This document shows, piece after piece, positions 1 through 10,242 of a stretch of 64,000 nt of DNA. Origin of the DNA: Desulfopila sp. IMCC35006. Lineage in GTDB: Bacteria > Desulfobacterota > Desulfobulbia > Desulfobulbales > Desulfocapsaceae. Under the pieces are notes generated by a model. The model did no database searches. It worked only from the letters and a program-made list of their open reading frames with translations, and was not told the DNA's origin. A program made the position numbers and the translations under genes. The stretch lies in NCBI RefSeq assembly GCF_005116645.1, contig NZ_SWCM01000002.1, positions 186,001-250,000 on the forward strand, read 5' to 3'. Each line of letters begins with the position of its first letter. Position 1 is the stretch's first letter.

Positions 1-1471
1 CCCAGACAGGATCTTCCCTGGCTGCTGCGTCGATGGCCCGTGATAATTCTGTACTGTTTCGGACTACCCCGACAATCTCCTCCTCCATTACACCAAGGCT
101 GGTGAGCGGCAGCAAATCCGCCATCCCTGTATTGACAGCGTACAGCACCGCAATCTGCTCCGCCGCACTGAGAGGCATATACTGTTGCTGCTTGAGCGTT
201 TCACGGATTCGCCAGCCGTGCTGCAAAATCTTTTTGGTATTTTCATCAAGACGGGTACCAAACCGGGCAAAGGCCTCGAGCTCCTGAAACTGCGAGTAGG
301 AGAGACGCAGGTCGGCCACGACCTTGCGATATGCGGGAAGTTGGGTCTTGCCGCCCACCCGGGATACGGATTTTGCGATATCGACTGGTGGCAAGACCCC
401 TTTCTGGAACAGGTCCGGCGACAGATAGATCTGGCCGTCGGTGATAGAGATAAGATTTGTCGGAATATAGGCGGAAATATTTTGCGCTTCCGTTTCAATG
501 ATCGGCAATGCGGTCAACGAGCCACCCCCGTGCTCAGGGCGGAGCCGGGTTGAACGTTCGAGCAGGCGGCTGTGCACATAAAAGATATCTCCCGGAAAGG
601 CCTCCCGGCCTGGCGGGCGGCGAAGCAGCAGAGATATTTGCCGATAGGCCAGAGCATGCCGGGTCAGATCGTCATAAACGATGAGGACATCCTTTCCGCC
701 GGCCATGAAATACTCTGCCATGGAGGTGGCGGCATACGGCGCAATATACTGTATACCGGGTGAATCACTGCCTCCAGCCACAACCACGGCGGTGTAATCC
801 ATCACTTTGTGCCGTTCAAATTCGGCCACCACTTTGGCCACCGAGGAACCGCGCTGCCCGATGGCGCAGTAAATACACACCACATTTTTATCGGCCTGGT
901 TGATAATGGTATCAACAGCTATCCCCGTTTTCCCGGTCTGACGATCCCCCAGAATGAGTTCCCTCTGACCGCGGCCAATCGGGACGAGGGCATCAATGAC
1001 CTTGATGCCGGTCTGCAGCGGTCTGTTTACCGGACCTCGGGCCATTATCGGCGGCGCCTCCCTCTGGACGGCCAGCAGTGTGTCCTTTTCAAGGGGGCCT
1101 TTTTCATCAAGAGGCCGACCCAGCGGATCAATGATCCGGCCGATGAGGTTCTTCGTGACAGGCACTTCCAGGATCCGGCCGGTTCTTCTTATTTCCGACC
1201 GGGCTTTTATGCCGGTATCCTCGTCAAGCAGGACAATGCCCGTTTTCTCCGGCAGGATGTCAACCACCAGACCGATGACGCCATTGTCGAAGTACACAAG
1301 TTCTTCCGATTTCACCCGTTTGAGCCCTTCCGCCCAGACTATGCCCTGGCCGCAGGAGAGAACCCTGCCCACTTCTTCCTCGATGACTGAGGCAGTGAAT
1401 TTTCTTACCCCATCTTCAAGTTCCTGCGCAGTATCGTCGAGTAGCTGGTCGAGGATGTTTTTATTGTCCAT
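1..1471 (-). CDS. atpA: N-type ATPase alpha subunit, 3' end cut by window edge
   Basis: Non-catalytic nucleotide-binding alpha subunit of the membrane-bound F1 head. The reverse-strand translation starts [13 protein letters not shown] and shows the P-loop GDRQTGKT, the segment [13 protein letters not shown] and typical alpha-subunit sequence to the window edge (490 codons visible, C-terminus missing). The start ATG lies inside the last codons of atpF (11-bp overlap), which suggests translational coupling. The operon order D-C-Q-R-B-E-F-A is that of N-ATPases, where atpG normally follows; atpG would lie outside the window. Identity is certain; only the end is unknown. Confidence 0.95.
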   Translation of the reverse strand, partial: MDNKNILDQLLDDTAQELEDGVRKFTASVIEEEVGRVLSCGQGIVWAEGLKRVKSEELVYFDNGVIGLVVDILPEKTGIVLLDEDTGIKARSEIRRTGRILEVPVTKNLIGRIIDPLGRPLDEKGPLEKDTLLAVQREAPPIMARGPVNRPLQTGIKVIDALVPIGRGQRELILGDRQTGKTGIAVDTIINQADKNVVCIYCAIGQRGSSVAKVVAEFERHKVMDYTAVVVAGGSDSPGIQYIAPYAATSMAEYFMAGGKDVLIVYDDLTRHALAYRQISLLLRRPPGREAFPGDIFYVHSRLLERSTRLRPEHGGGSLTALPIIETEAQNISAYIPTNLISITDGQIYLSPDLFQKGVLPPVDIAKSVSRVGGKTQLPAYRKVVADLRLSYSQFQELEAFARFGTRLDENTKKILQHGWRIRETLKQQQYMPLSAAEQIAVLYAVNTGMADLLPLTSLGVMEEEIVGVVRNSTELSRAIDAAAREDPVW

Positions 1472-2228
1472 GCGACACCCCGGAAAGAGCCCTGGCGGCA
1501 GTTTCAATTTCCGACTCCAGCTCAAGCAGGTAACGGTTTACGTTCCATTCCCACTTCTGGTCTTCGCTATAGAGCCTCAGCCCAAAACCCAGGTCTCTGT
1601 CTACCGCAAAACTGATGTTCCCGCCCTGTTCGACAAATGGCGCGAGCGCCATTTCCAGTTTTTCTTTTTGCGGCATACTGAGCGGAAATCCGGTGATACA
1701 GGTGATCTGGCCGGCCGAGGCAGACAGCAGCGCAGCAATTCCCTGATCTTTCCGGCTGATTTTGGCGATAAAATTTTCGATAAGCCGAGCTTCCAGATCG
1801 TCGTCGGCGAGATCGGTCAGCGCCTTTTGGGCAATCAGGAAAACCTGTCGGTTGATGATTCGTTTGAGCTTTTGGAGAAAGTGGGTTTGCTCTGCGAGAA
1901 GACCACTCTGCCAGACAGCGCGCTTTTCATCGAATTCGGCCTGAAGGTGTTTCAGCGCATTATTTTTCCAGATTTCCACCTCCTCCCTGGCCTGCGACAG
2001 CATCTCTTCCCTCGATCTGGCAAAATTTTCCTGTTCTTTCGCCAGCTCCGCCGCTCTTTCATTGGCGATTTTTTCCGTCTTTGCCGCTTCCGCCAGCCGG
2101 GCCGCGACCTGTTGTTCCCGCTTATCCATGGCGCCTGTTATCGGGCCGTACAGAAAACGCTTGAGGAGTGCGATCAGGATCAAAAAATTTATGATCTGGA
2201 AAATGACTGTGGGCCAGTCGATAAGCAT
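1461..2228 (-). CDS. atpF: N-ATPase peripheral stalk subunit b with delta-like C-terminus
   Basis: 255 residues, about 100 longer than an ordinary F-type b subunit. One N-terminal membrane helix (about residues 8-27) is followed by a long charged coiled coil (about 30-150). The last third (about 165-245) resembles the C-terminal domain of F1 delta, with a [14 protein letters not shown] helix and a [15 protein letters not shown] strand-turn. No separate delta gene (atpH) is present in the operon. The tail therefore probably anchors the stalk to alpha, as in other N-ATPases; this role is inference from family knowledge. The start is 3 bp downstream of the atpE stop. Confidence 0.9.
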   Translation of the reverse strand: MLIDWPTVIFQIINFLILIALLKRFLYGPITGAMDKREQQVAARLAEAAKTEKIANERAAELAKEQENFARSREEMLSQAREEVEIWKNNALKHLQAEFDEKRAVWQSGLLAEQTHFLQKLKRIINRQVFLIAQKALTDLADDDLEARLIENFIAKISRKDQGIAALLSASAGQITCITGFPLSMPQKEKLEMALAPFVEQGGNISFAVDRDLGFGLRLYSEDQKWEWNVNRYLLELESEIETAARALSGVSHGQ

Positions 2229-2231
2229 GGT

Positions 2232-2510
2232 TTACCCTCCAGCCTTGGCAATAAAATGATTCCAGAAGGGATTGGCGAAAATCAGTATCATCGAGACGAC
2301 AAAACAATAGATAGCCGTTGACTCAATCATGGCCAGACCAACAAAAAGCGTCCTGGTTATACTGCCCGTTTCATCGGGCTGCATGGCAATGGAGTTTAAT
2401 GCCGTTGCTACAGCCCGCCCCTCGCCAAGAGCCGGGCCTAAGGAGCCGATACAGATGCAGAGGGCGGCGGAAAAAATCGAAATTACTCCAATCAGGGTTA
2501 AACTGTCCAT
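2232..2510 (-). CDS. atpE: N-ATPase c subunit with Na+-binding signature
   Basis: 92-residue, two-helix rotor ring subunit. Helix 1 carries a carboxylate in GPALGEGRAV. Helix 2 carries the ion-binding carboxylate in MIESTAIY: Glu followed by Ser, with Tyr five residues after the Glu. That Glu/Ser/Tyr pattern plus the second carboxylate in helix 1 is the published signature of Na+-translocating N-ATPase c rings. The ring is thus predicted to move Na+, by comparison with characterised Na+ rings. It sits between atpB (14 bp gap) and atpF (3 bp gap). Confidence 0.95.
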   Translation of the reverse strand: MDSLTLIGVISIFSAALCICIGSLGPALGEGRAVATALNSIAMQPDETGSITRTLFVGLAMIESTAIYCFVVSMILIFANPFWNHFIAKAGG

Positions 2511-2524
2511 GGCAAGCTCCTGTA

Positions 2525-3208
2525 TTAACGTTTTTCTTTTTCTTCATGCACCTTTAATCCTGCGGCGATGTATACTGCGGCCAGGATCGCAAATATATAG
2601 GCCTGGACCATACCGGTCAGCAAACCAAGCAGTTGCATGACAACCGGAAAAATCAATGGGGTTACCGCAAGAAGAATCCCGCCGATCATCTCACCGCTCA
2701 TGACATTCCCAAACAGCCGGACGGCAAGAGCCAGGGTACGGCTGAGTTCACCCAGAATATTAAAAGGCAGCATCATCGGGTTTGGCTGCAGATATTTTTT
2801 CAGATATCCACCGAAACCACTGTCACGCACGCCATAAAGCGGTACCGCCACCAACACGCTGAGGGCCAGACCCGCCGTTGTCGATAAGGAGCCGGTCGGG
2901 GACAAAAATCCAGGAATAATTTCCAGCAGATTACAAACGGCAATAAATATAAACAGGGTGCCGATAAAGGGCAGAAACCGGCGGGGCTCCTGCCTGGTGA
3001 CATCGCCGATCTGCCCGAGCAGCAGGGTGACAATGCTCTCCAGGCAACTCTGCCACCGCGAGACTTGCGGACCGGTGGACAGACGCCTGGTTGCCAGCCA
3101 TGAACCAAGTGTTACCAGGGCCATGACCAGCCAGGTAAAAAGGATAGTGCCATTCAGCGTAAAATACGCATTCTCGAAAATGGTTATACTGTCAGGACTC
3201 AGCCGCAT
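2525..3208 (-). CDS. atpB: N-ATPase a subunit
   Basis: 227-residue integral membrane stator subunit providing the ion half-channels. Several hydrophobic helices are visible. The essential helix with the conserved arginine is present in the segment RLFGNVMSGEM, and the last helices (GMVQAYIFAILAAVYIAAG) are typical. The ATG lies 17 bp inside the atpR reading frame, so the two are likely coupled. It is shorter than the E. coli a subunit (about 270) but normal for N-ATPases. Confidence 0.95.
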   Translation of the reverse strand: MRLSPDSITIFENAYFTLNGTILFTWLVMALVTLGSWLATRRLSTGPQVSRWQSCLESIVTLLLGQIGDVTRQEPRRFLPFIGTLFIFIAVCNLLEIIPGFLSPTGSLSTTAGLALSVLVAVPLYGVRDSGFGGYLKKYLQPNPMMLPFNILGELSRTLALAVRLFGNVMSGEMIGGILLAVTPLIFPVVMQLLGLLTGMVQAYIFAILAAVYIAAGLKVHEEKEKR

Positions 3209-3494
3209 GCATCCGCCTCCCGTCGGTTACCCCCACCCGCCGAAGCACAAAATAACGGCTCCCGAAAAAACCGGGCAGCATACCCAAAAAAACAGAGGGA
3301 TACTCCCGGCCGACAATATATAAAATCAGGAGTGTCGTGCCAAGGCGCAGCGCAGTACTTACCAGGAGGAGCTTGTGCGGCGCACGGCTGGTTGGGATTT
3401 TTCTGACCGTGAGCCATAGCCCGCCAAAATACAGGCCGCCGAGAATCAGGCCGCCGAAAAAGCCGAAAGCATACTGAGGAAACGTTTCAATCAT
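3192..3494 (-). CDS. atpR: N-ATPase accessory membrane subunit AtpR
   Basis: 100-residue protein with three predicted membrane helices, found only in N-ATPase operons. The start MIETFPQYAFGFFGG was chosen because its ATG overlaps the atpQ stop by 8 bp (ATGATTGA arrangement); a longer frame upstream runs inside atpQ. A conserved intramembrane arginine lies in the helix STALRLGTTLLILYIVG. In the literature AtpR is proposed to help assemble or stabilise the c ring; its precise role is not settled. Confidence 0.8.
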   Translation of the reverse strand: MIETFPQYAFGFFGGLILGGLYFGGLWLTVRKIPTSRAPHKLLLVSTALRLGTTLLILYIVGREYPSVFLGMLPGFFGSRYFVLRRVGVTDGRRMHAAES

Positions 3495-3816
3495 CACTCT
3501 GATCCCCTTGTTTAGTGATTGAATCCCGTTCTTTCTGCAACCAATACCAGACGTTATAGCAACCAAGACCGAGACCGATGATAAAGAGCATCAGTGACCA
3601 CGAATATCCGCCGGATACGTGGCTGTCCAGCCATAAACCGAAAAAAACGCCGATGACCGCCGGAACCGCAACGGACCAGCCGACCAGGCCGAAAAGGCCG
3701 AGCCCAAACCAGACCGGCTTTCCTTGTTTTAAGCTTCGCAGGCGTCGTTTTTCCCGACCGTGGACCTCGTTTGGAAAATCGTCAGGTTTTTTTCCCCGAG
3801 AGGCTTTCATGCTCAT
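3487..3816 (-). CDS. atpQ: N-ATPase accessory subunit AtpQ (AtpI-like)
   Basis: 109-residue protein. A basic N-terminus of about 35 residues is followed by two hydrophobic helices (FGLFGLVGWSVAVPAVIGVFF and SLMLFIIGLGLGCYNVWYWL). The size, two helices and position between atpC and atpR match the AtpQ/AtpI-like subunit of N-ATPases, a likely c-ring assembly or cation-handling helper. An 84-bp gap separates it from atpC, the largest in the operon. The stop overlaps the atpR start. Confidence 0.8.
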   Translation of the reverse strand: MSMKASRGKKPDDFPNEVHGREKRRLRSLKQGKPVWFGLGLFGLVGWSVAVPAVIGVFFGLWLDSHVSGGYSWSLMLFIIGLGLGCYNVWYWLQKERDSITKQGDQSDD

Positions 3817-3900
3817 TATCCTTGCCTCACCGGCCTCCTCTGGTTCCTCTGCACCGCAGGGGAAGCTGAGAAGGCCAGCAGAAGAATATTTTTTATTGAA

Positions 3901-4284
3901 TCATCGGTGACTGAATTCCATAAAGCGCCGCAAAAATCCCGCCTCAAGTCTGACAACTGCCGATTTATTGATTTTCTCCCGTTCCGCACTTGCTGCGATC
4001 ATCTGGTCAATTTCCCGATGCAACTGGCCGAGCTCTCCGGCAACGACCCGCCGTGCGGCAACCATTACTTCCGGCCCCTGCTTAACAAGTATTCCGTTAT
4101 CAAGAGCCAGATAAAATTCCTTCCCGTCCAGATCTGCATAGGAAAAAATGGACGGAACGAGCGCTACAACGTAATCGATATGGTGTGGCAACAGGCAGAA
4201 GGCTCCTGCCGGACTCTCTCCTTTGACTTTACTCACCTCGCTTTCAAGAAATATGCCCGATGGCAGGTAGATTGTCAGATCCAT
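3901..4284 (-). CDS. atpC: N-ATPase epsilon subunit
   Basis: 127-residue central-stalk subunit. The N-terminal beta-sandwich begins MDLTIYLPSGIFLESEVSKV and contains the ALDNGILVKQGPEVMVAAR strands. The C-terminal helical hairpin follows (about 90-125, QLHREIDQMIAASAEREKINK). The start is 24 bp downstream of atpD, which is normal for this operon type (atpD and atpC lead N-ATPase operons, unlike standard F-type operons where they close it). Confidence 0.93.
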   Translation of the reverse strand: MDLTIYLPSGIFLESEVSKVKGESPAGAFCLLPHHIDYVVALVPSIFSYADLDGKEFYLALDNGILVKQGPEVMVAARRVVAGELGQLHREIDQMIAASAEREKINKSAVVRLEAGFLRRFMEFSHR

Positions 4285-4308
4285 AGCCGTGCCTGGAGTA
4301 TTTTTCGA

Positions 4309-5724
<1,416 letters not shown>

Positions 5725-5728
5725 TCAT

Positions 5729-7177
5729 TCAGTTAGATGTGCGCTCCTTCAGCAACGGGGCAACCGGCGTCCACCCGCCTCCCAGTGCCTTATACAGTCC
5801 GATGAGATTGGACGTTACCCCTCTTTTGCTCAGGGCCTGCTGATTTTGCAGAGACAGGAGGGCCCGTTGTCCGTTGAGCACATTCTGAAAATCAGTCAGC
5901 CCCGAGGTGTATTGATCTTTGGCCATCAGAACGGCGCGCTGGGCTGCCTGCTCGGCCCGCTGGAGCGACTGCTGTCGGAGTTGTTCGTCAGCATAAGCGA
6001 CAAGTGAATTTTCAACGTCGGCAAGCGCTGTCAGCACCGAAGACTCGTAGGTGAGCAGGGCCTGCTCCTGGATGGCGTTGCGCACTTCAATGTTCTGCCG
6101 TATGCGTCCCGCATCGAAGATATTCCAGGCAAAAGAAGGTCCGAGGGCATATGCCCCGCTTCCGCTTTTAAGCAGGGTGTTCAGGGACAGGGACTGAAGG
6201 CCGACGACACCGGTCAAGGTCAGCTTAGGATAGAGTTCGGCAGTGGCGACGCCAACTGCAGCCGTCTGGGCGGCGAGCACTCTCTCGGCCCTGCGCACAT
6301 CAGGCCTGCGACGCATCGCATCGGCCGGCACGCCTACGGCGATCTCCGGAGGCGGAGCCGGGATCTCTTTGCGTTCGGCCAGTTCCTCTTGTAAAAAGCC
6401 CGGTTTTTCGCCCAGCAGGACCGCGAGGCGGTTTTTCGCCTGTTCCAGGCCGATCTGTAAAGGTGGAATCTGTGAGCGGGTTTCTTCCAGATTGTACCTG
6501 GCCTGTTCAACGTCAAGACTGCTGGTCAGCCCTGTCTGGCTGCGCGTACGGGTCATGGCATATGTCTGTTCCTGGGCGGCTCTGTTGGCCTCCGCGATCG
6601 ACAACCTGGTCTGGTACGAACGCACTTCCACGTAGTTGAGGGCAACTTCGGCGAGCAGGCTCACCATGACATCATGCAACCCCTCTTCGCTTGCCTGCAG
6701 TGCAGCTCCTGCTGCCTCCACCGAGCGGCGAACCCGGCCGAACACATCGAGCTCCCAGGTGGCATCGAAGCCTGCGATGTATAAGTCGCTCTCGATATCG
6801 ACACCTGTTGCGGCACTGGTGCGAAGTTTCATAGCGGCAGCACCGCTGTTCAGAGTCGGAAAACTCCCTGCTTCGGCAATCCCGCGGCGCGCCCGAGCCT
6901 CGCGTACATGCGCCCGGGCCAGACCGAGGTCGAGGTTGCCAGCCACCGCACGGTCGATTAATTTCGTCAGGACAGGATCATTAAAAGTCGACCACCAGGC
7001 GGCCAGTGTCCGGGGATCCACACTTTCCCCTTTCAATCCGCCAGACAGCTGGGTGTTCCATTCTTTTGGTGTGGATACCTCGGGCGGCACATAATCAGGA
7101 CCGACTGCGGCGCAGCCGACAAGCAGGAGCCCGGTGCAGAAACCCAAAAGAGTAAAACTCATTGCTATGCTTCTCAT
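5729..7177 (-). CDS. NodT-type outer-membrane efflux lipoprotein
   Basis: About 482 residues. TolC-like trimeric outer-membrane channel (RND/ABC outer membrane factor, NodT family). The start MRSIAMSFTLLGF follows a good AAGGG Shine-Dalgarno; in-frame starts further upstream lack one. A signal peptide ends in the lipobox LLVGC, so the mature protein is a lipoprotein. Two OEP repeats follow, with the diagnostic MRRRPDVRRAE and ARARRGIAEAGSFP segments. It lies 72 bp downstream of ftsH and closes a run that encodes the matching adaptor and ABC exporter, so it most likely forms the outer-membrane duct of that exporter. Confidence 0.9.
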   Translation of the reverse strand: MRSIAMSFTLLGFCTGLLLVGCAAVGPDYVPPEVSTPKEWNTQLSGGLKGESVDPRTLAAWWSTFNDPVLTKLIDRAVAGNLDLGLARAHVREARARRGIAEAGSFPTLNSGAAAMKLRTSAATGVDIESDLYIAGFDATWELDVFGRVRRSVEAAGAALQASEEGLHDVMVSLLAEVALNYVEVRSYQTRLSIAEANRAAQEQTYAMTRTRSQTGLTSSLDVEQARYNLEETRSQIPPLQIGLEQAKNRLAVLLGEKPGFLQEELAERKEIPAPPPEIAVGVPADAMRRRPDVRRAERVLAAQTAAVGVATAELYPKLTLTGVVGLQSLSLNTLLKSGSGAYALGPSFAWNIFDAGRIRQNIEVRNAIQEQALLTYESSVLTALADVENSLVAYADEQLRQQSLQRAEQAAQRAVLMAKDQYTSGLTDFQNVLNGQRALLSLQNQQALSKRGVTSNLIGLYKALGGGWTPVAPLLKERTSN

Positions 7178-7249
7178 GGTGATCATCCCTTTATTGTGAC
7201 GTTTCATGCTATATATACGAACTGCACGCAAAATCTTTGACTGATCCCA

Positions 7250-9088
7250 TTATGGCCGGCCGTCAGATTCAACGGGGGCATGAGCGTCCCATACCGGTTT
7301 GGGCAACTCTTCGGCAGACAGGGTTTCCTTCTTCAGGAGCTTTGCCGAAGTTTCCTCCAGCAACTGCCTGTTCTGTTCGAGGATTTTCGTCGCCAGCCGG
7401 AAGGCCTGGCCTATTTTGTTGCGGACCGCTTCGTCGATTTCACGCGCTGTTTTTTCACTGTATACACGGGACTGGAATTGCGGCATGCCGCTGGTTGCCA
7501 GGTATGGGGATTGCTCCTCTGCATAGGTTGCCAGCCCGAGAGTCTCATCCATGCCGTAACGCATGACCATGCTGCGGGCAATATCCGTTGCCTTATCAAG
7601 GTCGTTGGCGGCTCCCGTGGATAATTTATTGAACACCAGCATTTCAGCCGCACGCCCTCCCAAGAGCGAAGCCATCTTATGCTCCAGTTCTTCGCAGGTC
7701 ATCAGGTAACGGTCTTCGGTCGGCCGCTGGATGTTGTATCCCAGCGCCCCGATACCGCGCGGAATAATAGAAACCTTCTGGACCACATCGGTCCCCGGAA
7801 GAGCCAGGGTAACCAGGGCATGACCGGTCTCATGGTACGCCACGACCTTGCGTTCATAGGGGTTGAGCAGGCGATTTTTCTTTTCAAGTCCGGCAACTAT
7901 ACGTTCAATGGCCATGGTAAAATCATCCAGGGTCACTTCATCGGCATTGCGCCGGGTGGCAAGGATTGCCGCCTCATTGACCAGATTGGCAAGGTCAGCA
8001 CCGGTGAAACCGGTGGTCAATGCGGCAATCTGTTCCAGATCCACATTGTTTTCTATCTGGATATGCTGCACATGGACTTTCAGAATGGCTATCCGACCTG
8101 GTTTATCGGGCCGATCAACGAGTATCTGCCGGTCAAAACGGCCTGCCCGCAACAGGGCAGGATCGAGGATCTCCGGCCGGTTAGTCGCTGCCAGCAGGAC
8201 AATCCCCTGTTGCGGATTAAAGCCGTCAAGTTCACTGAGAAGCTGATTGAGCGTCTGTTCTTTTTCATCATGGCCTCCGGAAAGCGGACCGGCACCACGG
8301 GCGCGTCCGAGGGCGTCGAGTTCATCGATAAATATAATACAGGGCGCGTTTTTCCTCGCCTGTTCAAACAGATCGCGTACACGCGCCGCCCCGACCCCGA
8401 CGAACATTTCAACAAACTCCGAACCATTGATAGAGAAAAATGCAACAGCCGCTTCCCCGGCCACCGCGCGGGCGAGCAGCGTCTTGCCGGTACCCGGAGG
8501 ACCGACCAGCAACACGCCTTTGGGAACACGGGCGCCGATCCGACCGTATTCCCTCGGATTTTTAAGAAAGGCGACAATTTCTTTCAGTTCATCTTTTGCC
8601 TCATCGACACCGGCTACTTCATCAAAAGTGACCTTTATATCTTTTTCCAGATAGATTTTCGCCTTGCTCTTGCCAACCGACATAAAACCCGCACCGCCCT
8701 GCTGTCCGGCGATCTTCCGCACGAAATACATCCAGATAGCAAAAAATACCACGGTAGGAATGATCCAGGACAGAATGCTGTTGAGAAGTTTATTCTGCGC
8801 CTCGCCAGAAAACTGGACATTGTATTGCGAGAGGTCTTTGGCCAGATCCGGCTCGACCCGGACGGTGTAAATTTCCCGGCGGCCGTCGGGCAGAGGCTCC
8901 TTGAGTTGCGCGCGAAGGCTGGAATCAGCAACCTTGATATCGGCAATTTTCCCGTCCTGCAGCAGTTGCTGGAACTCGCTGTAGGGTACTTTCTCAATCG
9001 GACCTGCTCCGAGCCATTCCTGCAGGATCATAATTCCCAGAAAAACAAAAATGAAATACCATAGGTTGATATGTGCTTCCTTTTCCAT
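7250..9088 (-). CDS. ftsH: ATP-dependent zinc metalloprotease FtsH
   Basis: 612 residues; membrane-anchored AAA+ protease that extracts and degrades membrane proteins. Order: TM1 (about 9-27), periplasmic domain, TM2 (about 107-125), AAA+ with Walker A GPPGTGKT, Walker [12 protein letters not shown] and [20 protein letters not shown], then M41 peptidase with zinc site HETGH (HEAGH in most FtsH). The gene sits between an ABC-2 permease (23 bp upstream) and an outer-membrane factor, inside what is otherwise an export operon. That position is odd for a housekeeping ftsH and suggests an accessory paralogue, possibly for quality control of the exporter (inference). Confidence 0.95.
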   Translation of the reverse strand: MEKEAHINLWYFIFVFLGIMILQEWLGAGPIEKVPYSEFQQLLQDGKIADIKVADSSLRAQLKEPLPDGRREIYTVRVEPDLAKDLSQYNVQFSGEAQNKLLNSILSWIIPTVVFFAIWMYFVRKIAGQQGGAGFMSVGKSKAKIYLEKDIKVTFDEVAGVDEAKDELKEIVAFLKNPREYGRIGARVPKGVLLVGPPGTGKTLLARAVAGEAAVAFFSINGSEFVEMFVGVGAARVRDLFEQARKNAPCIIFIDELDALGRARGAGPLSGGHDEKEQTLNQLLSELDGFNPQQGIVLLAATNRPEILDPALLRAGRFDRQILVDRPDKPGRIAILKVHVQHIQIENNVDLEQIAALTTGFTGADLANLVNEAAILATRRNADEVTLDDFTMAIERIVAGLEKKNRLLNPYERKVVAYHETGHALVTLALPGTDVVQKVSIIPRGIGALGYNIQRPTEDRYLMTCEELEHKMASLLGGRAAEMLVFNKLSTGAANDLDKATDIARSMVMRYGMDETLGLATYAEEQSPYLATSGMPQFQSRVYSEKTAREIDEAVRNKIGQAFRLATKILEQNRQLLEETSAKLLKKETLSAEELPKPVWDAHAPVESDGRP

Positions 9089-9111
9089 ATCCTCTCTCCT
9101 TTCACGACACC

Positions 9112-10242
9112 TTAAACAGTCGTGTTGATGCTCTTACGGAACAGGGCCAGGGCGGCCATGAAAAAAACGAAACCAATGGCGATAATCGCCAGAATATTTT
9201 GCCAGATCAACTCAAAACCCGCGCCACGATACAGAACGGCCTGGGCGAGACTGACAAAATGCGTTGTCGGAGCCAGCTCCATGATGGCCTGGACGATTTT
9301 CGGCATGCTCTCCCGTGGCGTAATTCCGCCGGAGAGCATCTGCAGGGGCAAAATGACCATGATCATCAACAGGCCGAGTTGCGGCATGGAGCGGGCAATG
9401 GTGCCAAGAAAAATACCCATGGAGGTGGTGGAAAAAAGATGCAGAGCGGCACCAAAGAGAAAGAGGGCAACGGAACCGGCGACAGGTACAGCCAGTACCC
9501 CCTGCACCATTAAATAGAGGGAAAGTGCCGCTGCGGTCAGCACTACCAGCCCCATGGCCCAGATCTTGGACAGCATGATCTCAATCGACGTGAGCGGCAT
9601 CACCATGAGATGCTCGAGCGTGCCGTGCTCCCGCTCCCGGACAACCGCTGCCCCGGTGAGGATCATCGACAGCATGGTGATGTTGTTTATCACTTCCATA
9701 ACGCTGCCGAACCAGGCAGAAGTGCGGTTGGGGTTGTACTTCGTGCGAATGGCAAGTCCGATCGGCAGTAGAGATTCCCCTCGGTATCTTTGCACAAATT
9801 CGTTAACCTCACCGGTTACGATGTTTTCGATATAGCCGGACCCGATGAAGGCCTGGGTGACCATGGTCGCGTCGACATCAACCTGAAGCGCCGGATGGCG
9901 ACCCGCCAGCAGGTCTTTCTCGAAATCGGGCGGGATATCAATGGCAAAGATGTATATGCCCCCATCCATGCCGGAATCAACCGCATCCAGGGAAATCAAC
10001 TCCGGCGGTTTAAAATATGGGCCGTAAAAGGCATTGATGATGCGCCCTGAAAGCTGGGACTGGTCTTCGTCGGTTACGGCGAGAGGCGCGTTGTGTAATT
10101 CCATGGATGTGGTTGTTGCAATACTGTAGATGCCCCCGGAAAATGTCCAGACGATTAAGACAATCAACACCGGATCACGAAGGAGGATGCGGAGTTCCTT
10201 GATACCAAGGCGGAAGATATTGGCACATTTATCCATGATCAT
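9112..10242 (-). CDS. ABC-2 type permease, YhhJ-like
   Basis: 376 residues. One N-terminal helix (about 20-42), a large extracytoplasmic domain (about 45-180), then five C-terminal helices: the ABC2_membrane_3 architecture. The [19 protein letters not shown] segment is characteristic. The ATG overlaps the stop of the upstream ABC gene (ATGA), so the pair is coupled. Together with the two genes upstream it reproduces the E. coli yhiI-rbbA-yhhJ order. The substrate is unknown. A second in-frame ATG two codons later is an equally possible start. Confidence 0.88.
   Translation of the reverse strand: MIMDKCANIFRLGIKELRILLRDPVLIVLIVWTFSGGIYSIATTTSMELHNAPLAVTDEDQSQLSGRIINAFYGPYFKPPELISLDAVDSGMDGGIYIFAIDIPPDFEKDLLAGRHPALQVDVDATMVTQAFIGSGYIENIVTGEVNEFVQRYRGESLLPIGLAIRTKYNPNRTSAWFGSVMEVINNITMLSMILTGAAVVREREHGTLEHLMVMPLTSIEIMLSKIWAMGLVVLTAAALSLYLMVQGVLAVPVAGSVALFLFGAALHLFSTTSMGIFLGTIARSMPQLGLLMIMVILPLQMLSGGITPRESMPKIVQAIMELAPTTHFVSLAQAVLYRGAGFELIWQNILAIIAIGFVFFMAALALFRKSINTTV

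Noticed and set aside
996-2321. 441-codon plus-strand open frame
   Set aside because: Exactly antisense to atpA/atpF, no SD, no family resemblance; a codon-bias shadow.
7679-9064. 461-codon plus-strand open frame
   Set aside because: Antisense to ftsH throughout; sequence reads as reverse complement of AAA+ motifs.
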